This document shows, piece by piece, positions 46,446-58,568 of a stretch of 64,000 nt of DNA (the first letter of the stretch is position 1; every line of letters begins with the position of its first letter). The stretch spans positions 2,604,001-2,668,000 of the forward strand of contig JAUFSD010000002.1 of NCBI GenBank assembly GCA_033030425.1. The letters run 5' to 3'. The notes beneath the pieces were generated by a model. That model did not search any database. It was given only the letters and a program-made list of their open reading frames with translations, and was not told where the DNA came from. Origin of the DNA: Verpa conica. Lineage: Eukaryota > Ascomycota > Pezizomycetes > Pezizales > Morchellaceae. Position numbers and translations under genes: made by a program.

Positions 46446-49400
46446 CCCGAAAATCTTTAAAGCTACATGGGTAGTTATCATATTGTTGAGTAGTAGGTAC
46501 CCGTCCGAAAGGGGAACGGAAAATCTCGATGATACATGTATGTTCATGTGGGGTTATATCTATCAGATGGCTATCTTAGAAGCTTGGCGCTTTAATTCAA
46601 TGCATCTCTTTTCGCAATTTATTCATCGGTAACTTTTTCTTTGGCTTCCCAATAAATAGGCTGCTTGACTAGCCGTATGTGGGGGTTTAGAGTCCGATCT
46701 TGCCTCTTACATATGAAAAGTGCTGGGACCTCCTCATCGATGGGTTGATAAATTGTAAACGAGGGCGTCTTGTGGTGCGTAGGTAAGATCTCGGTGCAAT
46801 AGGCCACGTTGCTAGTGGTGGAATATTCAACCGGTTATTGCGGGGTACTTCTCTTGTGGGACAAATATCAGAAGACATGAAACTGGATTCCTCGCGCACC
46901 TTCTGTCTTTGTTTCACTATGATGTTGTACAAAAATAGGGGCTTATTGGTGATGGCTGACCATAGTTTACGATCGAGATTGTTTAAAGTGATTTTGCCGC
47001 TTTCCGTTGTCACAATACATATGTACATGTATCTCGGGGTTCAAGGTTGAGGCTCTCAGATACGTCTGTCATACAATGCTACCCAGAGAAATAGCTGTCA
47101 TGTGTACATTATACTATTCCCATCACCGGATGTCGTAGAACTTTAGTAACTTCACGGTGATTTATGAGGTTTAGGTTCTACCCTGCTAATGATACGTGCA
47201 GGTGTAATAGTTAGCAGAACTGCCGTCCAGGCTCTTGGCTTGGCCAACGGCAGTTGAGTAAGCTTCATAGATCGCTTGACCTTATTTTCATTTGGGTCTT
47301 CTTTCTTTTTTTTCCTCACAGGGCGTTTTTTGATTCTAGTCGACCGCATGCAGCTGTCTAACCCCAAACCATGTGGCAAAGAAACGCCGGCCCCGATCCC
47401 GGGCCTGGAGTCTGCGTATGCCCCCATCACACGCGCAGTCCCCAACTGCGCGCAATGACGATTGTACATACTGCAGCAAATCCTGCAGCAAATACGTGCA
47501 GGAGACGGGTTGGGCCCATTGATTTGGAACTATGCGTGACAGGTATACTGGTGGCTAGGGAACTCGGGGCGGAGGGGTGGAGGGGTAGAGGGGTAGAGGG
47601 GACAAGAGAGATGGGGAGGGGGAGGAGGGAGAGGGAGAGGGGAAGACGGATCATACCGGACTGTGATACGAGGTAAACGGTGAAGGCGCCGTCTGAACCT
47701 GTCTTTCAATTGCTTGATAGGACTTAGATCGGACCTGTGAATATGGAATAGCGGGATTATCCGCTCTGTCCCACGAAATCGTTATACAAACGCTGTGTAA
47801 GACTGTACCATCTCCACACCCCGACCCGAGTTACGGTTAAGAGTTATTCAGCTTAATCACACCCAGAGAAAGGTACCACATACGGCAACTGAGAGAAAAC
47901 GTGGTGGTTGTAGGACTGACCATGATCATTAATGAATCGTCACCACCAACGCCACCCCTCTTCTTCCCAGATGGATGTGAGGGGCAGGGCTTGAATCTCT
48001 AATCATTACCGGTATCCGCGACAAAACTCCCTGCCCTGCCTTAAGCGATCGCCGCAGTTATGTGAGGCCGTCCTTAGCCTCGATAACGTGCGTGAATCCT
48101 CATCTCATAATCTTATGGTTCATTGTATGCTTTGCTTGCTCGGGTCTTCCTACTCTCATGAGCCCAGCAACCCCCCCCCCCCCCCCACACACACTCCCAC
48201 TACTACCACCACCACCTTTTGCCATCTCCACTTTACTTCAATTCGACCTCTAAGAGCCCTTGCTCAATCCTGGATCGGGACCCATCCATCCTCGTAATGG
48301 AAGGCATTGCCATTAAGACACTCATCCATGGCTCTGGCAAGATGGTACTCACATCCCTCCTGCTCCTCATTTTTCTATCCTCAGTCTAGTCCGATTTTCC
48401 GAAAATGTTGCTGCAAGACAAACCCCCTCCCCTCCCCTCCAATCCCTCACCCTTTACATGCACCCTGAAAGGTCACTCGTCATCTATTTGAACAGGGGAT
48501 AAGAGGCATCGGTCGAAAAACATTACAGAAACATTCAACTTCGATTCTGGTGTCGTTGTTGCAGCTGTCTCCCACATATTTACATCCTAATTACTGGTAC
48601 GACGCTTTTCCCAGGGGTGCTCCTCACAAACCTCCACCTGCAAGTATAATCCTATACAGCCAATCCACAATTAGCTCGAGGCTTAAACGATCCTGGAGCC
48701 TGAACAGAGGAGGGATAATAGAAACTCAAATACCACACATACTTGCAGTCATTATCCTGCCCCTCGCCTGCACCTGACGTCTCGGTATTTTCCTAAGGCA
48801 AAACAGGTGTGTAAAACATACACTGTTATAAGATAACGCATTTCTGGTTATCCCTCACTGAAAAAAAGACCCCCCCACAAGGCCATCACCGTATATCTCT
48901 ATCAGTTGAGTTAGAGTCTTGGTGAGTAGCATACGGCACATTATCTTTGCTTCTATATCCATATTTGTTTTAATACCTCTGTCCGCTTGGAATATCTATT
49001 TCTGTCTTTCAGTTCAATTTCTCATTGCATGTTGTTCTGTCGCCTCATACAGACGTCTGATGTTGCGTCTCTAAAAATATCGATAATAACTATTCTCCCA
49101 ATCCTATTATTCTTATTACTCCCATCACCTGATGGCTCACAACACAGCACGCCAACCACACCTACACGAGTTTCACAACTAACCGGGTTCGAGAAACCGT
49201 AGTTGGCTGTCTGCGCACACTAATAAGCCGCATCGCATTGTATCCGCGCACTAGCACACCCTCAGAGGTCCCCTCTTGTTTGCATCTCGTCTCGCTCACC
49301 TATTTTGCATATACACCCTCTTCAGCCCGAACGGCTACCAACATTAGATTAGTTTTTTTTTGTGCTCAGCCTTCACCGGTACCTCAGGGCAATCATTACC

Positions 49401-49811
49401 AGTAGTGAAGCGTGATAGAGTGAGTTAGAGTGTGGGGGTAATTTTTATTCCCCTTTGTCCGCGGAATTGAGCCGTTCATAAAAGGGAGCCGTCCGACCTC
49501 TTTGCACAAGGAATTATTTTCCCTAAGCAGATAGAATCAACTAAGTTCAGGAGGAAAGTACTTTATACATTATCAGACCCTGCCTATTAAAAGTAAATTG
49601 TCCTAATCTTTTCATCTAGCCATGGACTTTTTACTAACTCACTAATTTTGTATCTTTAGAGCTAGCTTCCGGCCTATTCTTACAGCCTAGTCACGATTTC
49701 CACACATTAAAGTGTCTAGGTCTGATCCTTTCCACAAGCGGTCCCGCATTAGTTTCTTTTCCCCGCAGTATTTTCCAGCTCTCCAGAACAGCAGAACCAG
49801 ACAAAAAAGCC
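46446..49811. other. intergenic region and long leader of the SIS-domain gene
   Basis: 46.4-47.1 kb holds two overlapping minus-strand frames (46619-47028) that do not splice together. 47.1-49.8 kb is GC-richer, with a purine-rich G/A tract (about 47570-47650), a run of 16 C (48171-48186) and other low-complexity sequence. It looks like promoter and leader. No gene called. Confidence 0.4.
48171..48186. repeat. homopolymer run of 16 C
   Basis: Sixteen consecutive C bases followed by ACACACAC, about 1.6 kb upstream of the SIS-domain gene. A likely slippage site and sequencing-error hotspot. Confidence 0.8.
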
Positions 49812-51426
49812 ATGGATATTTTACCCTCTGGAACAAACTTTTTCCGTAGCCTCCGGGAAAAAACCCACGAACCATTATTGTCACTTTCTCCTACAAACAT
49901 TTCCTCGATGATACCTACACTCCCTATAACACCCCCTGCAATGGAAGCAGATCCAGACGTTGAGCGCATTCTCGCGACAGCCGTGCACGTTTTGTCTACT
50001 GAGGCTACAGCCCTATCATACCTCTCGCGCCTTTATGCTACAGATCCTATATCCCGCGGTGGGTTTGTTAAGGCTGTTGAGGCAATCGCAACGTCCAGCT
50101 TGAACGACGGAAAAACAATCATCATTGGGGTTGGCAAAAGTGGAAAGATTGGAAAGAAACTGGTAGCGACAATGAACTCGTTGGGTTTGTCAGCGAGCTT
50201 CATGCACCCCATCGAGGCTCTACATGGGGATCTTGGAATTGTTAAGCCAGTGAGTTCAATATTCCATTTCAACCATTACCTTATTTTTTTTCCTTTCTAT
50301 TGCCTTGCGTTATGCAGGGATGGTGCAGGTTATTATTGGATTTCTAATCCCCTTCTCCGCGTTTTCCTTGGAGCTTCCACCCGGTTTCCTGTTTTGGGTT
50401 GCACAGAACCTGGCTCGTGTGGTACAAAGATTCATGCTATCAGTGTGCCAATGTTTACCCGCTCTTGCCTCTTGCCGGTTCTGCGATCCGAGACAAGTGG
50501 GCAAGGCGGCGCGGGGTAGCTTAAAGGGCAATTATGAAATGTCATAAATGAATGTGTCGGCTAATATTTGTCATCTATTACAGAAAGACGTCCTGCTTCT
50601 CATCACTTTTTCTGGAAACACCCCCGAGCTGCTCTCGCTACTACCGCATTTACCAAACCACTTGCCCTTGATTGCGCTCACCTCTCACACGTCTTATCAA
50701 ACTTCTCAGCTTACTAGAGGACGTCCTGGTGCCATTCTACTTCCCGCTCCTATACCTGAGGCGGAGACCATAAGTTTCGGAATCTCTGCACCAACTACAT
50801 CAACGACAGTAGCTCTTGCGCTTGGTGATGCTCTTGCCGTTGCTTGCGCTAGACAGGTTCACAACCGTGATGGTAACATGCCAGCAGACGTTTTCAAACG
50901 AAATCACCCTGGTGGAGCTATCGGGTTAGGTACTGGGAAAGGTGTCATTCGAATGCTAGATTTGGCCGTTCGGTTGGATGAAATCCCTTTTATTTCCGGT
51001 GGTGAGGCTAAGGTCTTAGGTTCACCGCCTATATCTTCTTCCAGCTCAGAATCAGATCTAGAAATTACTGAATGGAGGCCTGCAGCCCCACTTACTATCC
51101 GAGTAGTCGACTGCTTGATTGCGGCTGTAGACTCTAAGTCGGGATGGGTTAAAATCTCCTTGGACGAATTCGTGCCTCCTGGAAGATTAAAAAGAGTCAG
51201 AATCAACGTGCATGCAGATGTGTACGACCCGGATATGGCACTTGTTGTTAATACGGACGAAGTTATCAAGGTTTCTGGCGAATCTAGTGTCCAAGACATA
51301 CGAAAGTGGATCATTGCCTCAAGAGATGAGAGGCATGATGCGATGCTGCAAGATGGCGCAGTTCTAGGAATTGTCGTTAGTGGCGAGGTAATGGGTATGG
51401 TAGAGATCAATGAGTTGATGAAGTAA
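49812..51426 (+). CDS. KpsF/GutQ-like SIS-domain sugar-phosphate isomerase
   Basis: Exons 49812-50249 and 50584-51426, giving 426 residues. The SIS fold is clear: IIIGVGKSGKIGKKLVATMNSLG, FMHPIEALHGDLGIVKPKDVLLLITFSGNTPELL, and LGDALAVACARQ with DVFKRNHPGGAIG, as in bacterial arabinose-5-phosphate isomerases. The usual pair of C-terminal CBS domains is replaced by a divergent region in which only the end (DGAVLGIVVSGEVMGMVEI) is CBS-like. Bacterial members make arabinose 5-phosphate for KDO; fungi lack KDO, so the substrate here is unknown. The ATG has a good context (AGCCATGG). The 334-nt intron is about six times the local norm, and the frame stays open 270 nt into it. Confidence 0.88.
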
Positions 51427-53492
51427 TCCTTTATATTTTATTCAGAGGCATTTCTCACGCTTTTGCACACTTTGTATTTTTGTTTTATTTCCTAAGCTTA
51501 TTGAAATTTCATGGACACGAAGCTACTATGGAGAGCTTATTGTTGATTGATTTTACTATTTTTCTTGGGTGCGGGTGTTTCCCACCTAATTATATTCCTG
51601 TATGAGCGGTGCTTGTTTTTAGCTTTGATTCTTTAGTTCTCATTTTTATAAGCGTGATTGAGTATGCGATCTCTTTAAAGAGAAGTGGCTGGGCTTTCAA
51701 CAATAGGAGCACACGAAAACCATGAATAGATATTATTATCGAAGAACTACACACTTTTAGCCGAGTGGGAAGTACGAGATTTCTTTATCGATATCTTATC
51801 TGGCAAAAGTAACCCAGAGAACTATGTCCTCCCTGGTACTGGATTGGGGAATGAAGATATCAACCAACCGATTGGCTAACGCAATGTACATGCCACGGCA
51901 ACAGTTAAATTCGTCGGCTTAAGCGCAAAATCCCGTACCAGGGATTTACCCATACTCATCAATCCTGATTCTTGTTTTGTTGCCTTACGAGATTAACGGT
52001 GGTGCTGACGCCGCTTGGCTACTCCCGAGGCCGCATACCGCGTTCCTGCATCCTGGGTCTTCGCTAGTGCAGATGTACAAATAGAGATGGCTGCATGCGT
52101 GTGGCGGTGATATGCCCCTCTCAAGTATGCAAAAAGCAGTTATTATCGATATTGGTGCTGTTATGTGGTGTATAGGTGGGGGAGTTTATCGGTCACCGGT
52201 ACCTGTGGAATGTAGATAGAGCCCAAATCCCAGTTCGACTAATCACGGTAGTCTAGGCGCTTCATGGGTGCTGGCTTCCTAGTAGAGACGCCAGAAGCGA
52301 TGTTGGCTATCAATCGGCGCTGTGTGTACGCACCACATAGAAGTATTATCTCCAATCCTGAGCGCCCGCGGCACCCCCCTCCCCCCCTCAAATATTTAGG
52401 TCCCATTAGGTGCGTTTTAGCGCTCTTTTGGCGGCGTAGAGCCCAGGTAGTGAGTCTACGGTTAAACGCCCCAGATGAGTATCGTCTAACATCATGACTC
52501 GTCACTCGACATTGGTGAGCATTCTAATGAGTAGTTAAAAATAACTCCGAATGCGAGAAAGCGACCCATAAAAATTTTCCTTAGCGACAAATAAAGGTAG
52601 CGGCTGCTAAAGATCTATTTACCTCTTCCACCTTTTCTATTAATGGGTCAGGCTTCCATGTTGATATAGATTCCTAATATGAATTCTGTTTGGTCAATAA
52701 TTCTTTAGCATTCTCAACGCATCTAATATATACCCGAGGTATATAGTAACCCGAGCCGATGGCAAAGATTCCCTTGCTTCTAGCCTTTTGGTGTGAAACT
52801 ATGGCAAAGGCTTCTTTTTAGGGGGCCTCTAGCTTTATTGTCAGATTACCGGAAGATGATTCAATGTAAGGTGAGACCAGACATGGGAGCGAGACAAGTC
52901 ATAAGCCTAGAAAGAAAATATACGAACCTTCAGCTTCTCCTATAACCACCGATAACATTGCTGGGGCGATAGTAATATTGGATTTTCGGTTAGAAACGGA
53001 GCAGAGCGGCGCTGTAAAAGCCAAACCTCTGATGTTCCTTGGCAGACATGTTACTTCTATAGTCATATCGAGTGAGTAGATATGAAAATCAATCGTGCCG
53101 TATAAGCGAGCTTCAGGGTAAACTTGCTATTAGGATTTTAGAAGATCCGAGCAGAGGCAAAAGAAACAAAAATTCATAGCGTAGCCCAGTGTAATAGAAA
53201 GTAACCTTCAAATTAATACCAAGCTAGCCCCAACTAGGTGATCGACAGCTTTAATCCGCAAAGTGTAGGGTAAAACTCAAAAATACTAGAAGATAAGTAG
53301 GAACCCTGATAGTAAGTAGATGCTGACGTGTCTCTAGATTTTAACCTCCGTTAGTTGGCTTTATTATCATAGTAAAGTATCCCTATGAAGAAACATTAGT
53401 AGATATATTTTAAGAGGTATGGTGCGCGCGGTTTCAGATGTCGACCAACATTTTGGACCGATATTCTGATGCCCCTGATAGACCAAATCTTC

Positions 53493-53549
53493 CAGGAAAA
53501 GTAGGGAATTCTTTTATAGTATGATTAAACATTCCCTACTTTTTTCAGG
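53493..53549. repeat. 57-bp inverted repeat (hairpin)
   Basis: The arm CAGGAAAAGTAGGGAAT and the arm ATTCCCTACTTTTTTC are inverted copies around a 21-nt AT-rich loop, with CCAGG/CAGG at the ends. Possible miniature transposon relic or structured RNA; no coding context. Confidence 0.6.
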
Positions 53550-53814
53550 CCATGGAGACCAGTGGTTGTTGTGGAATAAAGCCTCAATTTTAGGTGCAGA
53601 AAATGCACTGTGGAACGTTCCTTAAAATACCTACACCATGATGATATATACTTAGGCAACTTGTTTCCTAAAATTAATATTTAAAGGGCTTCTTATGTCT
53701 TTATAATATCTAGTAACTTGGGTCTAAATAGTTATATTCATAGGGGAGGTTTTACTAGGGATAGAGAGATATTTTCGCTTTGGGGAGAAAGTAGCCTGTA
53801 GAATTGGTATATAT

Positions 53815-53863
53815 TGGCATACTTGAGCATATTTAGGCACACTTGGGCACACTTGGGCATAAT
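53815..53863. repeat. short tandem repeat, GGCACACTTG-like
   Basis: About four imperfect 10-11 bp units (GGCATACTTGA, GCATATTTA, GGCACACTTG twice). Confidence 0.55.
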
Positions 53864-55058
53864 AGGGGCGTTCCACCCTAAAATATGATTGGTCGATATT
53901 TGAGCCCGTGCGCACCATACAAGAACATCAGAAAATTCAAGATTAAAGCGGGGCTATACCTACTTCCACAAACATCGCATCATTTTTTTAATGGAGATAA
54001 ATCCTTAAATCTCTTGTACTTCTGAGATACTGAGAATAACGGAGTGAAAGAACCGGTGAAAGGATTTGAGGATTAGAAGATTAGATTGAATACGGTAAAA
54101 GAAAACCGCATGCAGAGAAGAGTACGTATGTCATATATGACACTAATGAACACGATTCGGTATTAGTCTCCTTTGGCTACGCCAATAAAGGTTTCCAAGG
54201 TCATTAACCCATGGAGAGATGTACTTATTACATAACTAAAACTCTATATATCCTAAGATCCACTATATACTCGTTCATAGATAATCACTCGACCATAATT
54301 ATAATCACTGCCCGTATATCTGTTTTTCTGTTTTTCTAGATCTTTCATTTAATTCATTGTTTACTACAGCATATATCACTAAACCTCCGGCAAAGTGATT
54401 TCCAGCACCTAAACGGCTCCTCTGATGAATGGGGTATCCGTATCTTCCGAAGATCGGTATACTGAAATTACCTTGGCTAACGGCTAACGGGCGACAGCTT
54501 ACAGCCAGTCTTCAGCAGCCATAAAGGCGAACAGTTAATTAGTACTATAGACCGGGATACGGGCATGGTAAATGGTGAAAGTAGGCAGTGAACCCATGCT
54601 GTCACCTTTATATTTAAGAATTTGAGAGTGAGAAAAGTTATCAGATGGAGTCTTGCCGGCTATTGAAAAAAAACAAGTAAGAGCTTGATTATCTGAAAAT
54701 GGGATGACCATCTTACAATGAATTTTGTTACTTCAAGCCATAGAAATCCCAAGCATCACTATTGATAACAATATACATATAATACACATATGGCCTCTTC
54801 AAGAAAAGTCTCTAGTGAAACTGAAGAATAAACCCATAATCCAGCCCAAACTTATATTGGTAGAAGAAAAGAATAAAGGCCCTGTACTCCGGAGTCACTT
54901 CAGACTCATATGCTCTATGAATCCATGTCATTTCCAACAATAAAAGGGAGCGCAGAAAAGAAATAGTGTCTGCACATAAGAGAACAAAATAAAACACCCC
55001 ACCAACAATGCAACAAACTATCCCGCACACATCCAGTCTAACACCAAAACCCAAGAAA

Positions 55059-55092
55059 GAAAAGAGAAAAGAGAAAAGAGAAAAGAGAAAAG
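55059..55092. repeat. AAAAGAG microsatellite
   Basis: About four to five copies of a 7-bp AAAAGAG unit, directly downstream of the Vps62-like gene's stop codon (55118-55120, minus strand), so in its 3' UTR. Confidence 0.7.
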
Positions 55093-55117
55093 TTTTTACT
55101 CCACCGAGAATTCCATC

Positions 55118-56947
55118 TCAATCCAATTCAACACCATCCTTGCCAGCATAGTCCCCCCCAAAGTCATAACCATCAGCACCCTCTGCATTTACTTCCTCCA
55201 CCGAATCGCCAGGCCAGGGTATATCCTCTTCATCCCATTTCCCCCCATGTACGCCCTCCAGCTTTACCGTCAAGCTCGGCTGGACAACACAGATACCCTC
55301 GTTCTGACAGATCTCTTTCCGGTCGAGGTTCTTAAATTTCGGCCCTGTAGGACCATTGACGTAATCTGCAAGACAAGAAACATTTTAGCATAAATAGAAT
55401 ATCAGGTGCAATAGAGATTCCCAGAGTAATTTGAGGTTCCGGTTTCAAAATTGACAACCACAATACCTTTGAAATACAAATTGAGAGAAGAGAAGACCTA
55501 CGGTACTGCCCAGCAACTCTGTACTGCCTGCGATCGCTCAATGGATAAAATCTGTCTCCCCACCTCCCTGCAAAATCAAACCACTCTACTGGTGCTAATG
55601 GTGTATCTCTACTCGCCGTTAAGATATCATTTGTCATGTTCCATTTATAAATATATGAATTCTTTGTAACATCCCATAGAGGACCTTTATCCGTCACATC
55701 CGCGAGCAGATGAAATGGGATGGCGTAGTAGTGGATCCCCGGTCTTGCATAATTCGCATGGGATCCCCGTGCAGAATAAGATACTGGCTATCATTCACCT
55801 TAACGACTAAAAACGGGTATGCAGAGGAGGGGGGAGGGCAAACCCGTAAACCAATCTTCTCAACGGCCTGATACTCATAAGCTGCACCCCCACTATGCTC
55901 ACTATAAAATACTGACTCCGGCACCCCATTCACAAACCTCACTGCATTGTGTTCCCAGTCACCTACATGATTTCCGAACCTCCACCCCGCCACAGTATTC
56001 CCGAGATTGAAGCTATAAAAATAAAAATAAAACGCATCGACAACCCCACCTTCCTTCTCAACCCATATGATGACCCCTGGGGCCGCACTCATTCCTACTA
56101 GATCATCATCATCACTGCCTGGGGAAATTGGTTTGTTGCGGTCGCCTCGTAGCCATTCAGGGGGGTGTTCGGGGTCGTCGTCAGAGGTTAGGTAGACATC
56201 AGTTCCGAATTGATTGAGTTCAGCGAGATTTTTGAGGGACTGATGGTTGTTGAAGGATGTGATGGGGGAGTAGTTAAGGTAGGGGATTGTGTGTCGGAGG
56301 CTGGGTAAGGTATTAGCAGAGCCTCATGAACGTAAACATATGAAGAGAGCATACTGTTCACCAATATCACCCGGTAGGAAAATCTCCTGGCTGTAAAGGT
56401 ACACATATGGAGCTTTAATCCACAAGATTAGTATCCCGAGCCTACCAAAACATAGATCCAGAGAAAGAAAAGACCCACCATAGTCCAAAACAAAATCTGG
56501 CACACTCTCTATATTCTCTTCGCCTTTCCGCATATCCTGTTCAACTAACTCATGGCTACTTCCGAATTTATTGCGACATAACCCCACGCCTTTACATATC
56601 GCCGCATCCCACCCACTCAGTGATTTCTCCGCTCCCGCATATTCCCCCGCATTCCAATTATCTGGAGACCCCCTATTTGCGATGTTATGATGCCACAGCC
56701 ACCCGACAGATCCAAGTGAAAAATATGCCCCAAACCACCGGCGAGTGAGGAGTAGCATGAGGAGCACTGAGTCGACGAGGGGCACGAATACTTGTGGTAA
56801 GTGTGTAAGCGTGACATTTGCAGTCAAATCTTCGGCAGAGGGAGGAGCCACGGGAGTATATGATACCGGGCCCGGAGGTGCGTGTGGAGGGATAGAAAGC
56901 TTAGGCAGCAATTGAATGGGATTCTGCGATTCCAAATTATGACGCAT
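55118..56947 (-). CDS. Vps62-like protein, 5 exons
   Basis: Coding order 56479-56947, 56355-56412, 55844-56300, 55502-55787, 55118-55365; phases balance to 505 residues. The family marks appear in order: VPDFVLDYAPYVYLYSQE, LPGDIGEHLRHTIPYLNY, FNNHQSLKNLAELN, VYLTSDDDPEHPPEWLRG, FYFYFYSFNLGN, VGDWEHNAVRF, YSARGSHANYARPG, TDKGPLWD and GRWGDRFYP. These match fungal Vps62/Tda6-type proteins, linked genetically to vacuolar protein sorting; the biochemical role is unknown. The N-terminal 110 residues include a hydrophobic segment (VFVPLVDSVLLMLLL) that could anchor the protein. The third intron (55788-55843) uses a weak GTTTGC donor, forced by the conserved RPVSYSARGSH frame. The last intron is 136 nt. 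The C-terminal tail is acidic. An upstream GTG-started extension is not used. Confidence 0.88.
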
Positions 56948-58568
56948 TTCTCGAGCCGGAGGTAGAAGTGGAGCCACTAAGCACGATTGATCGGACCGTA
57001 AAGTCAGTGGGAGGTTACTAATTCAAGATTGATTTCGAATCCCGGAGCATGCGGAAGCAAAGGTAAGCAAGACCTTAGTCCGAAAAGTGCAGTAGACCCG
57101 AAGAGGGATGAAATCGATAAATAAGCGATGGATAAGTACTTCATGGAAGGGACCTTGTTTTGAAGCATATCCTATGGAGACAGAGCAGTCTGTGTACTTA
57201 CTAGTTTTGTATATTTACTCCCACCCTGCTGCTGCACGAGCTGTATGTAGAGTAGTTAATAGTGGTATCTTATGACGTCCGATTTTTTCCCCTCTACTCA
57301 AAGTTAAACTCGGGAACTTGACTTTCCGAAAGAAAAAGACAAATTAGCGAATCAAGATCCCGGTAGGAGATAGGGTCTTAAATCCGGCGAGATTGGCTCG
57401 AAGTATTAAACCGCTCGACGTGGCCGGCAGCAGAGAAGAGAAACAACATACATGGAGTATTGAGCAAATAATAGGTAGATTAACTAATACGCTGCAGGGG
57501 AGAGTCGGAAAGCTCCCGAGCCGGATAATGAATAACAAAGGAGAGAGTTCGTGATAAGGACCACCAGGGTTGAGTAATCCCCAGTGAGCAAGCCAACCAG
57601 GTAAACAAGAGCAGAAAACAGTGCTTAGAATATCAAGAGAGAGAACAGAGATGATTCGATGCTAGATCAGGTATCTGAAGGAAACGTTGGGGGAGGGGCA
57701 GTCTAGCTGCAAGATGAAGTTCGTATCGTGTGGAATAGAAGAGGGGTTGAGGAAGCCCAACGATAAGCACTGGGATGATGTGTGTGATGGATGACATGCT
57801 GTTCACGATCTTTCCAGTACGTACAAGTCAGTAGAACAAGGACCAGGCATCAAAGACAACGAGCTACCAGACCAACATCATGGCAAGTTTGGATGTACTG
57901 TATGCACGTACATAGGGTAGAGTACCGCACTATACCGGTACTCTATATGTAGGTAACTACCAGTACTCTACTCTAGCTAGGCAGCACCCGACATACGTGT
58001 ATGTAGCTATATGCGTATGGACATGTACTTACTATAGGTACATACGCGACACAAGCTTCGGTACATGTAGGCTCCACCACGCCCTGAGGCTGAAACATGA
58101 TTGACGGCAACACCCGCCACCGAAAGAAAATCCTGGTAACAACCCATAGACACAAGGTGATCATGTTTCTGATAACTATTATGCGTTTGGAGTAAATTCG
58201 ATCTCATAAACTTTGATGTGGCACAAAAAGAATGTCTAATCCTCCTACTGAGTTGCGTGTTTACACTTCTTTCTCTTACTACTGAATTTAATACTATACC
58301 CCTAGAAACACAGATGAACCCACATCCCAAATGAGCCAAATGAGCCAAAACCCCTCCCCCCCTCACTATTACATGTACATACATGTACTTATTCTGACTT
58401 CGGCTAACAAATGCCTACATATACACATACCCCTCATCTCATGGTAATAACTACATGTTAGTGCTGATAGAAATCACTTTTTTAAGCTTGATCCCCTCTG
58501 GGCGTATGCATCTTTACTACTAAACTTTATCTGCACAACTCCAAAACCAACTTAGTGCTAAAATTCAT
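56948..58568. other. intergenic region with palindromic motifs
   Basis: Promoter of the Vps62-like gene and 3' flank of the complex I gene. A small hairpin AGAGTACCG...CGGTACTCT lies near 57917-57944, and clustered TACATGTA palindromes lie near 58021, 58062 and 58371-58388. No gene recognised. Confidence 0.4.

Larger units (their letters stand above)
51427..55117. other. gene-poor AT-rich region
   Basis: About 3.7 kb without a supportable gene. It contains a 57-bp hairpin (53493-53549), a short GGCACACTTG tandem (53815-53863) and an AAAAGAG microsatellite (55059-55092). The ORFs 52239-52505 and 54725-55054 show no family features. Confidence 0.5.

Noticed and set aside
46619..47028. Two overlapping minus-strand frames with protein-like composition
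   Set aside because: The two frames overlap, but I found no GT-AG pair that joins them in phase, and neither has family features or a clear start.
50305..50547. ORF of 80 codons inside the SIS-gene intron as a separate gene
   Set aside because: Hydrophobic then Cys-rich translation without a family, inside an intron with good borders; kept only as part of the long-intron observation.
52239..52505. Mirror ORFs on both strands at 52.2-52.5 kb
   Set aside because: Both strands are open over the same GC-richer patch; neither translation resembles a protein family.
53815..53863. Short repeats with regular spacing considered as a CRISPR-like array
   Set aside because: Units are contiguous, about 10 bp and imperfect, without spacers, and the genome is eukaryotic.
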